Assembly (NCBI GenBank): GCA_964486145.1 | Contig: CAZAMT010000152.1 | Span: forward strand, 1 to 9,385 | Source of the DNA: CAZAMT01 sp964486145 | GTDB taxonomy: Bacteria > Bacteroidota > Bacteroidia > Bacteroidales > JAAAOM01 | Direction of reading: 5' to 3' | Length of the DNA stretch: 9,385 bases | Program-made: the position numbers and the translations under genes | In this document: piece by piece, positions 1 through 5,699 of the stretch | How the letters are laid out: each line of letters opens with the position of its first letter | Position numbering within the stretch: position 1 is the stretch's first letter | Notes under the pieces: model-generated | Told to the model about the DNA's origin: nothing | Seen by the model: the letters and a program-made list of their open reading frames with translations, nothing else | The model's database searches: none

Positions 1-63
1 GCGGAAAAGCGTTACTTCACTTCGTTCGTACCGTTCAACTTAGGTAGAACAATGCATACATGA
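1..63 (+). other. Possible 3' end of a plus-strand CDS cut by the window edge
   Basis: Reading from base 1 in frame 1 gives 20 codons ending in TGA at 61-63, with a peptide ending FNLGRTMHT. The stop lies 2 bases from the stop of the minus-strand sigma factor, a normal convergent arrangement. The other two plus frames stop at about 44 and 45, and the minus strand has no start with a useful reading frame here. A short imperfect hairpin (GTTC...GAAC, 33-50) has no T-tract and is not a good terminator. The stretch is too short to identify a family and could be plain intergenic DNA. Confidence 0.2.
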
Positions 64-65
64 AA

Positions 66-656
66 TTATTTAGCTGTGAGGGAAAGATTGTTTTTTTCAA
101 TTAGCTTCCTCAGGTTAATAAGTGCATATCTCATTCGGCCCAATGCCGTATTGATGCTTACGCCGGTATGCTCTGCAATTTCTTTGAAACTTAACCCGAT
201 GAAATGTCGCAAAATGATAACTTCTTTTTGATCTTCGGGAAGTTCATCAATGAGCAAACGAATATCTTTGGTTATCTGATTCCCGATGAGTTCTTCCTCT
301 ATGGTTTTGTCAGAATACCGCTGAGAGTTAAAGATATTGTACTCGCAACTGTCGTTGGAAGTGACTTTCAACTGATTTTCCTTTCGGAAATAATCAATAA
401 CCAGGTTATGGGCAATGCGGATGACCCATGAAATAAACTTGCCATTATCCTGGTACTTGCCGGCATGCAACGATTTAATAACTTTAATAAAAGTATCCTG
501 GAATAAATCTTCAGCCAACTCCTGATTTTTAACCAGAAGAAAGATGTACGTGTAAACTTTGTCTTTATGACGTGTAATAAGGATTTCGATGCTATTCTGA
601 TTACCGTTTAAGAACTCCGTAACAAGTTCAAAATCAGTTTTTTTATTGGTTTTCAA
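66..656 (-). CDS. ECF-type RNA polymerase sigma factor (sigma-70 family)
   Basis: This 196-residue protein has the two-domain layout of an extracytoplasmic-function sigma factor, which directs core RNA polymerase to a small set of promoters. Region 2 covers about residues 26-92, with the region 2.2 helix around LAEDLFQDTFIKVIKSL (48-64) and the -10-recognition part around FISWVIRIAHNLVIDYFRK. Region 4 covers about 131-184, with LPEDQKEVIILRHF followed by a helix-turn-helix (LSFKEIAEHTGVSINTALGR, about 155-174) that should read the -35/-33 element. Regions 1 and 3 are absent, as expected for ECF proteins. The start is TTG at 654-656: an in-frame stop at 675-677 leaves no ATG upstream, and a strong Shine-Dalgarno sequence sits at 661-666. 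No anti-sigma gene lies beside it; it is divergent from uvrA. Its regulon cannot be told from the window. The ECF call is firm; the subgroup is not known. Confidence 0.93.
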   Translation of the reverse strand: MKTNKKTDFELVTEFLNGNQNSIEILITRHKDKVYTYIFLLVKNQELAEDLFQDTFIKVIKSLHAGKYQDNGKFISWVIRIAHNLVIDYFRKENQLKVTSNDSCEYNIFNSQRYSDKTIEEELIGNQITKDIRLLIDELPEDQKEVIILRHFIGLSFKEIAEHTGVSINTALGRMRYALINLRKLIEKNNLSLTAK

Positions 657-660
657 AACT

Positions 661-666
661 ACCTCC
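661..666 (-). promoter_or_regulatory. Strong Shine-Dalgarno site of the sigma factor gene
   Basis: On the minus strand AAAAGGAGGT lies 4 bases ahead of the TTG start at 656. It supports TTG as the real start, since no ATG is available in frame after the stop at 675-677. No comparable GGAGG is seen in front of the other genes in this window, as is usual in Bacteroidota. A second GGAGGA (708-713) lies about 50 bases further upstream without an ATG, GTG or TTG in reach; only a 10-codon frame from a CTG follows it. Confidence 0.7.
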
Positions 667-751
667 TTTTTTGGTTAACAAAAAAGTAGAAATTTTTCGA
701 TAATCAGTCCTCCTATTAATTGGTTAGAAATTTATTTCATTTGCAAGTAAG

Positions 752-759
752 CAAAAATA
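752..759 (-). promoter_or_regulatory. Candidate -7 element for the sigma factor gene
   Basis: On the minus strand TATTTTTG matches the Bacteroidota -7 consensus TAnnTTTG exactly. It would start transcription near 745 and give a leader of about 90 bases. No TTTG is found at the expected 19-21 base distance upstream, so the match is half a promoter in AT-rich DNA and may be chance. Confidence 0.25.
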
Positions 760-773
760 AACAATTATTCAAA

Positions 774-781
774 TATCTTTG
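774..781 (+). promoter_or_regulatory. Candidate -7 element for uvrA
   Basis: TATCTTTG matches TAnnTTTG exactly and lies 43 bases before the TTG start of uvrA, predicting transcription from about 788. The -33 position (about 750-754) does not resemble TTTG; the nearest TTTG (740-743) is about 10 bases too far away. I see no LexA-type operator. Confidence 0.4.
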
Positions 782-824
782 CACATTAATTTAAGAAACT
801 AAATGTTAAAAAATATACGAAATT

Positions 825-3668
825 TTGGGAAAAACAGTTACCAACGTGAGCAAAGGAATAGCATTTTCAGAACAAAACAAGGAAATTAAAAGCATTGATA
901 TTCAGGGAGCAAGGGTGCATAATCTTAAAAACATTCGTATTACTTTGCCCCGTGATAAATTTATAGTGATCACCGGTCTCTCAGGTTCAGGTAAGTCATC
1001 TCTCGCGTTCGATACCATTTATGCTGAAGGTCAACGAAGATACGTTGAAAGCCTGTCTTCATACGCACGTCAGTTTCTGGGACGTATGCAAAAGCCTGAG
1101 GTGGATTTTATAAAAGGTATACCGCCTGCCATTGCTATCGAACAGAAGGTTAATACGAGAAATCCAAGATCTACGGTTGGCACATCAACCGAAATATACG
1201 ATTATTTAAAATTGCTATATGCACGCATTGGGAAAACTTTTTCGCCGGTTTCCGGGGAAGAAGTTACAAAAGACAGTGTAACATCCATTATTGATTTTAT
1301 AAAAACCTTTGATGAAGGAACAAAGTTACTCATTCTATGTCCGGCAGAAACCAAAGAAGTTAGCCTTAAAGAAAAGCTTAAAGCCGATTTGATGGAAGGT
1401 TTTTCCAGGGTTGAACAAAATGGGAAAACTTACAAAATCGAAGAAATAATTGAAGATGAAAAGTTTCTTGCAGAAAGTCGACAAATGAACCTTATCATCG
1501 ATCGGCTGATGGTTAAAAAAGATGAAGATGCACTGATCAGAGCGGCTGATTCGGTTCAACAGGCAATAAAAGAGGGTAACGGATATTGTTCCTTATTATT
1601 TTTAACTTCTGATGAGAACCAGCGTTTTCATTTCTCTGATAAATATGATGCTGATGGGATAGAATTTGAAGAGCCTTCTGTTCATATGTTTAGTTTCAAC
1701 AATCCGCTGGGAGCCTGCCCACGATGTGAAGGATATGGTAAAGTTATTGGAATTGATGAAGATTTGGTAGTTCCTGATAAAAGTTTATCAGTATATGATG
1801 AAGCACTTGTCTGCTGGCGGGGTGAGAAAATGCAGGAATGGAAAAATAAAGTGATCATGTCTGCCGATAAAACAGGATTTCCAATACATAAACCTTATTA
1901 TCAACTTAGTGAAGACCAGAAACAACAACTTTGGAACGGGACAAAATATTTTCGTGGTTTACATGACTTTTTTCGTCATCTCGAAGAGAAAAAATATAAA
2001 ATTCAGTATCGTGTCATGTTGTCGAGGTACAGAGGGAAAACTATCTGTCCGGAATGTATGGGAAGGCGTTTGAAAAAAGAGGCCGGTTATGTTAAAATAC
2101 ATGATCGGTCAATCATGGATATGGTGACAATTCCAATCTCTGATTTGAATCAGTATTTTGAAGGATTGGAACTGAGTGGACATGAATTTGAGGTAGCGAA
2201 GCGTATTTTGGTAGAAATAAAAAACCGCCTGAATTATATGGTTGATGTAGGTTTGGGTTATTTAACCCTGAATCGGTTATCATCAACATTATCAGGAGGT
2301 GAATCACAGCGGATAAATCTGGCTACTTCGCTTGGTAGCAGCCTGGTGGGATCGTTGTATATCCTTGATGAACCAAGCATCGGTTTGCATCCGCGCGATA
2401 CAAAACGATTGATAAATGTGCTGAAAAACTTAAAAGACCTGGGAAATACATTGCTGGTTGTTGAACATGACGAAGAAATCATTCGGGCTGCTGATATGGT
2501 AGTGGATATTGGTCCAGAAGCTGGTCGCCTGGGAGGGGAAATCGTTTTTCAGGGGAATCATCAGGATTTGGTGAAATCTGGTAAAGGCCTGACAGCGCAA
2601 TATCTCACCAATAAATTGTTTATAGATATTCCCAAACAGCGAAGGAATTGGAATAATTCCATTCATATTATCGGGGCTCGTGAAAATAACCTGAAAAACA
2701 TTGCTGTGAAGTTACCATTGAACATTCTTACGGTGATAACAGGTGTCAGCGGATCAGGAAAGTCAACCCTGGTTAAATCCATTCTTTTTCCGGCACTAAA
2801 TAAACTGCTCAATGGTTATGGCGAACGCACGGGTGAGCATGATGCCGTAAAAGGGGACGTCAGCGTAATTGATAATGTTGAATTTGTTGATCAAAACCCC
2901 ATTGGAAAATCCTCCCGGTCAAACCCGGTTACCTACCTCAAAGCGTATGATGAAATCCGGAAGTTGTTTTCACAGCAACAGGCTGCAACAATTAACAACC
3001 TGAAACCATCACATTTCTCTTTTAACGTGGCCGGAGGACGGTGCGAGGAGTGCCAGGGTGAAGGCGAAATTAAAGTTGAAATGCAATTTATGGCAGATGT
3101 TCACCTGATTTGTGAAAGTTGCGGTGGAAAAAGATTTAAAGATGATGTGCTTGAAGTCCGGTACCTTGGGAAAAGCATTCATGATGTTCTTGAAATGACG
3201 GTTAGGGAAGCGATTGAATTTTTCGGACAAAGTAAAAAGGGTAGTCTCGAAAAGAAGATCATCAACAAATTAATGCCACTGAATGATGTTGGTTTGGGAT
3301 ACGTGAAATTAGGTCAATCATCCAGCACACTTAGTGGTGGAGAAAGTCAGCGGGTAAAACTCGCATCATTTCTTGGTAAAGATGTACAGTCTCAACATCA
3401 ACTGTTTATTTTTGATGAACCAACTACCGGGTTGCATTTCCATGATATCCAAAAGCTTCTTGGAGCATTTAACGCGTTAATTGAAAAAGGGAATTCCATC
3501 ATCGTCATCGAGCATAACCTTGAAATTATTAAGTGTGCTGACTGGATCATTGATTTAGGCCCTGAAGGAGGGGAAGGAGGAGGGTATGTTGTTTGTGAAG
3601 GCACACCAGAGAATGTGGCAAAAGAAAAAACCTCCCATACCGGAAGGTTTTTAAGTGATAAATTATGA
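825..3668 (+). CDS. uvrA: Excinuclease ABC subunit A (UvrA), DNA damage recognition ATPase
   Basis: UvrA dimers scan DNA for bulky lesions, load UvrB and so start nucleotide excision repair in the cytoplasm. The 947-residue protein has both ABC ATPase modules. Module I has Walker A GLSGSGKS (51-58), signature LSGGESQ (489-495), Walker B LYILDEP (511-517) and switch His547. Module II has Walker A GVSGSGKST (640-648), signature LSGGESQ (836-842), LFIFDEP (860-866) and His897. The C-terminal zinc finger that contacts DNA is complete (Cys740, 743, 763, 766). In the N-terminal half the first CxxC pair of the classical zinc finger is missing; Cys298/Cys301 and Cys408/Cys411 remain. Length fits the family. 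The start is uncertain: TTG at 825 is the first possible in-frame codon after a stop at 807-809, and GTG at 846 is an alternative; the family core begins only near residue 22. The gene is divergent from a sigma factor and convergent with a DUF4197 gene; uvrB is not in the window. Confidence 0.97.
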   Translation: MGKTVTNVSKGIAFSEQNKEIKSIDIQGARVHNLKNIRITLPRDKFIVITGLSGSGKSSLAFDTIYAEGQRRYVESLSSYARQFLGRMQKPEVDFIKGIPPAIAIEQKVNTRNPRSTVGTSTEIYDYLKLLYARIGKTFSPVSGEEVTKDSVTSIIDFIKTFDEGTKLLILCPAETKEVSLKEKLKADLMEGFSRVEQNGKTYKIEEIIEDEKFLAESRQMNLIIDRLMVKKDEDALIRAADSVQQAIKEGNGYCSLLFLTSDENQRFHFSDKYDADGIEFEEPSVHMFSFNNPLGACPRCEGYGKVIGIDEDLVVPDKSLSVYDEALVCWRGEKMQEWKNKVIMSADKTGFPIHKPYYQLSEDQKQQLWNGTKYFRGLHDFFRHLEEKKYKIQYRVMLSRYRGKTICPECMGRRLKKEAGYVKIHDRSIMDMVTIPISDLNQYFEGLELSGHEFEVAKRILVEIKNRLNYMVDVGLGYLTLNRLSSTLSGGESQRINLATSLGSSLVGSLYILDEPSIGLHPRDTKRLINVLKNLKDLGNTLLVVEHDEEIIRAADMVVDIGPEAGRLGGEIVFQGNHQDLVKSGKGLTAQYLTNKLFIDIPKQRRNWNNSIHIIGARENNLKNIAVKLPLNILTVITGVSGSGKSTLVKSILFPALNKLLNGYGERTGEHDAVKGDVSVIDNVEFVDQNPIGKSSRSNPVTYLKAYDEIRKLFSQQQAATINNLKPSHFSFNVAGGRCEECQGEGEIKVEMQFMADVHLICESCGGKRFKDDVLEVRYLGKSIHDVLEMTVREAIEFFGQSKKGSLEKKIINKLMPLNDVGLGYVKLGQSSSTLSGGESQRVKLASFLGKDVQSQHQLFIFDEPTTGLHFHDIQKLLGAFNALIEKGNSIIVIEHNLEIIKCADWIIDLGPEGGEGGGYVVCEGTPENVAKEKTSHTGRFLSDKL
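3626..3652. terminator. Bidirectional terminator-like hairpin inside the 3' end of uvrA
   Basis: AAAAACCT (3626-3633) and AGGTTTTT (3645-3652) are perfect complements; inside them a C/A mismatch is followed by CC/GG around a 5-base loop. T-runs follow on both strands: TTTTT on plus, and TTTTTTCTTT on minus. It lies within the last codons of uvrA, 16 bases before its stop, and 33 bases beyond the stop of the minus-strand DUF4197 gene. The simplest reading is a terminator for the minus-strand gene that may also act on uvrA. Confidence 0.5.
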
Positions 3669-3684
3669 GTTTGATAATTTAAAT

Positions 3685-4073
3685 TTATTCAAGAATGCTT
3701 CCGAAAACCTTATGCAAAATGTCAAGAGCCCATTGAAACGGGTCTTTTCGAATTTTCTTTTCTTCTTCACCAACCATGTAAAACAAACCATCCAGGGCTT
3801 TTTGGGTNNNNNNNNNNNNNNNNNNNNNNNNNNNNNNNNNNNNNNNNNNNNNNNNNNNNNNNNNNNNNNNNNNNNNNNNNNNNNNNNNNNNNNNNNNNNN
3901 NNNNNNNTTGCTGCCGAATCCGTTCCAACTTCAAGAGCTGTTTTTAAACCTTCCACGATTTCCTCACTTGTTAAACCTCCTTCGTCTTCCAGGTTAAATA
4001 ACTCCTCACAGGAAAATATCATAACCACCATAACGGGAAGATAAATAAACATAAATAGCTTGATTGTTCTCAT
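3685..4073 (-). CDS. DUF4197-type lipoprotein, interrupted by an assembly gap
   Basis: The N-terminal part (55 residues, 3908-4073) begins with a lipoprotein signal peptide whose lipobox ends at MIFSC (Cys22), so the product should be anchored in the envelope. It continues with GGLTSEEIVEGLKTALEVG and then TDSAA, which I recognise as the start of the DUF4197 domain. Beyond the N run the minus strand reads TQKALDGLFYMVGEEEKKIR, then KDPFQWALDILHKVFG, the typical DUF4197 end, and stops with TAA at 3685-3687. The two parts are in different frames if the 100 Ns are counted literally, so the Ns do not give the true gap length. Family members of roughly 220-240 residues would mean about 130 residues are missing. 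Translating straight through the Ns gives a false tail ending at 3663. The molecular function of DUF4197 is unknown. It converges on uvrA with 16 bases between stop codons. Confidence 0.85.
3808..3907. other. Assembly gap of 100 Ns inside the DUF4197 gene
   Basis: Exactly 100 Ns, a conventional scaffold placeholder. The coding frames on the two sides do not agree across it, while both sides encode the same family. The real missing length is probably near 400 bases. Confidence 0.95.
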
Positions 4074-4108
4074 GCCTAATTTTTATTGATTCATAATACA
4101 ATACGTTC

Positions 4109-4129
4109 ATCTAACGTAAAAAGTTAGAT
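4109..4129. repeat. Inverted repeat ATCTAAC-N7-GTTAGAT
   Basis: Two perfect 7-base arms (4109-4115 and 4123-4129) surround the spacer GTAAAAA. The repeat sits between the terminator at 4144-4165 and the DUF4197 start, and overlaps the -7 part of the candidate DUF4197 promoter. It could be an operator or an RNA hairpin; nothing identifies a regulator. Confidence 0.5.
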
Positions 4130-4142
4130 AAAATGAAACAAA
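4111..4142 (-). promoter_or_regulatory. Candidate promoter of the DUF4197 gene
   Basis: On the minus strand TTTG (4142-4139) is followed after 20 bases by TACGTTAG (4118-4111), one mismatch from the Bacteroidota pattern TTTG-N19-21-TAnnTTTG. Transcription would begin near 4105 with a leader of about 30 bases. The -33 element lies in the T-tract of the upstream terminator, and the -7 element lies in the inverted repeat at 4109-4129. Confidence 0.35.
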
Positions 4143-4165
4143 AAAACCCGGAAATTTCCGGGTTT
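4135..4165 (-). terminator. Rho-independent terminator of the lipoprotein/secreted-protein operon
   Basis: Bases 4144-4165 are a perfect 22-base palindrome with half-site AAACCCGGAAA. On the minus strand it is followed by TTTTTTTG, a standard U-tract. It lies about 27 bases beyond the stop of the 146-residue secreted protein and should end that transcript. Confidence 0.85.
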
Positions 4166-4191
4166 CACATGATTTAATATTTTTTTAACAT

Positions 4192-4632
4192 TTATTTCTC
4201 TTTAAAACCGAACATAATTGCTACGCATCCGCTTACAGGAATATCTCCAACTTCGTTTAGAACAGGAACTTTTACAGCAATTTTTAACTGCTGGCTGGCT
4301 TCGAGTCTGAAATCCCATATTTTTGCAAGATTATTTTTGGTGTTGTCGTATAAAACATTTCGGTTTGCGTCAACTACCTGGAATTCGATATTTGGTAATG
4401 ATTCTCCTCCACAAATAGCTATCCTGTATTCCTGGTCGGAGTAAAATGTTTTGTAGAGCTCTGCTTCTTCCCCCTCGGTTAATATTGCTGCATGGTAATT
4501 ACCATCATGAATGTAAGGCATTAATTCAAGTTTGCAAATTTTCTTTGCAAATCCCTTACATTGGGCATTGACAGTTAATGGTAATATGCTTACTGCTGCT
4601 ATCAGGATTATCGTGTTTAATATTTTTCTCAT
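4192..4632 (-). CDS. Small secreted protein of unknown function, probable beta-sandwich
   Basis: The 146-residue product has a clear signal peptide: a short basic start (MRK), a hydrophobic stretch to about residue 20 and a signal peptidase I site after VNA (23), leaving QCKG at the mature N-terminus. The mature part has four cysteines (25, 33, 74, 136), enough for two disulfides in the periplasm. Repeated strand-like segments (EYRIAICGG, EFQVVDANRNVLYDN, WDFRLEAS, LKIAVKVP, GCVAIMFGFK) suggest a compact beta-sandwich, somewhat like bacterial pre-peptidase C-terminal domains; this is a resemblance by eye and not an assignment. No catalytic motif is visible. It starts 16 bases after the stop of the 306-residue lipoprotein and ends at a strong terminator, so the two are very likely co-transcribed with this gene second. 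The upstream bases are A/T only, with no Shine-Dalgarno sequence. Confidence 0.85.
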   Translation of the reverse strand: MRKILNTIILIAAVSILPLTVNAQCKGFAKKICKLELMPYIHDGNYHAAILTEGEEAELYKTFYSDQEYRIAICGGESLPNIEFQVVDANRNVLYDNTKNNLAKIWDFRLEASQQLKIAVKVPVLNEVGDIPVSGCVAIMFGFKEK

Positions 4633-4648
4633 GACTTAATTTTATTTA

Positions 4649-5569
4649 TTAAAGAATAAAGTTACTTCTCAGGGTATTTACATTACTTTTTAATTCTCTG
4701 AATGTTTCGGGGGAAGCCGTGATTTCCAAATCAGATTTTAAAGTAGTCACATTGGTAGTTTCATTTTTCTCAGGAACTACTTCGGATGATTTAATTGATA
4801 TTTGCGCGAAAATATTTTTTAAACCTTCGAGTTGTGCCTGTAAATTTTGAATATCAGGATCATTCTGGTGTTGTTGCAGAAGCTTTTGTAGAATATCAAA
4901 CGATAGTTTTTGTTCGTATACCCTTCGTGCCAGTTCATTGTTTTCAAGGTTACTATCATCAATTAACTGGGTGGCAATGTACAGGCCCTCGATCCATCCT
5001 CCAACCAATACAACTGTTGCAATGGCAGCCCGTTCATTTTCTTTCAGATAAGAACTGGAGCTCATGAATGTTTCCGAGATGATATCCATGATAACTTCCC
5101 TATTGTTAATATTTTCTTCCAATCGTTGTACTGTATTATCATCAATGGCATCAAGAATTCCCAGTCCATCTGCCATTTTTTTGGATGAATTCATATAATT
5201 GATGGTGGTTTGAGCCTGATCAAATAAACTTGCAAAACTCATGTCTGTTGTGTAAATACCAAGGTTTAATGCCATACTTTTGTTGGTCGTGTAATTGTTT
5301 GCATTTTCCATGGGATTCAATAATGTCTCGTCATAGTTGGCTCCTGCTGACTTAATTAAAACAGCAGTTTCAAGTGGTGAAGGCAAAGAATAAAAAATCT
5401 TTTTCGCTGTTGAAATATCATCGAGAACATCTTCTGATATTTCAAAATTTTCAAGTTCAAGTTCTTTTTTCTCTTTTTTAGGTTCTGTTTTACAACCTGA
5501 TACCACGAGGCCGAATGATACACTCAATATCAGGACCAACGATCTTAGGTATAAATTTTTGATTTGCAT
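4649..5569 (-). CDS. Conserved lipoprotein of unknown function
   Basis: The 306-residue protein starts with a lipoprotein signal peptide: hydrophobic residues about 8-24, lipobox VVSGC with the acylated Cys26, the only cysteine. A charged linker follows (KTEPKKEKKELELE), then a largely helical body. Notable segments are LPSPLETAVLIKSAGANYD (62-80), LLNPMENANNYTTNKSMALN (83-102) and a hydrophobic VVLVGGWIEGLYIATQLI (186-203). The part around 205-260 is rich in Q, L and E and looks like amphipathic or coiled-coil helix. The residues after Cys26 (K-T-E-P-K) are not a clear surface-export signal of the Bacteroidota type, so I would place it on the periplasmic side, with low certainty. It is the first gene of a likely two-gene operon with the small secreted protein 16 bases downstream. 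I recall similar hypothetical lipoproteins in Bacteroidota but know of no function. Confidence 0.87.
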   Translation of the reverse strand: MQIKNLYLRSLVLILSVSFGLVVSGCKTEPKKEKKELELENFEISEDVLDDISTAKKIFYSLPSPLETAVLIKSAGANYDETLLNPMENANNYTTNKSMALNLGIYTTDMSFASLFDQAQTTINYMNSSKKMADGLGILDAIDDNTVQRLEENINNREVIMDIISETFMSSSSYLKENERAAIATVVLVGGWIEGLYIATQLIDDSNLENNELARRVYEQKLSFDILQKLLQQHQNDPDIQNLQAQLEGLKNIFAQISIKSSEVVPEKNETTNVTTLKSDLEITASPETFRELKSNVNTLRSNFIL

Positions 5570-5621
5570 AGGTTATTTTGAGTTAAATGTTTCTAAATAT
5601 TTCGTTTATATAAATTTACTA

Positions 5622-5652
5622 CAATTTTAATTAAAAATACTTTCCTTGCAAG
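5622..5652 (-). promoter_or_regulatory. Candidate promoter of the lipoprotein operon
   Basis: On the minus strand CTTG (5652-5649), 19 bases, then TAAAATTG (5629-5622) matches the pattern TTTG-N19-TAnnTTTG with one mismatch in each element. Transcription would begin near 5615, about 46 bases before the ATG. The spacing is right but both elements are imperfect. Confidence 0.3.
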
Positions 5653-5699
5653 CAAAATCAAGCCTCCAGGGATTTTGTCCCATTATACTGAAAAATATG

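Noticed and set aside
204..431. 75-codon plus-strand frame inside the sigma factor gene
   Set aside because: Antisense to conserved sigma region 2 and region 4 coding sequence.
3655..4044. Plus-strand open frame running through the N gap
   Set aside because: It is open only because Ns are read as codons, and it is antisense to the DUF4197 gene, which has clear family sequence on both sides of the gap.
4795..5067. 90-codon plus-strand frame inside the lipoprotein gene
   Set aside because: Shadow of the minus-strand lipoprotein, with no export signal or domain of its own.
5671..5685. GGGATTTTGTCCC hairpin after the metzincin-like gene
   Set aside because: Only a 4-base stem with no T-tract directly behind it on the minus strand; not enough to call a terminator.
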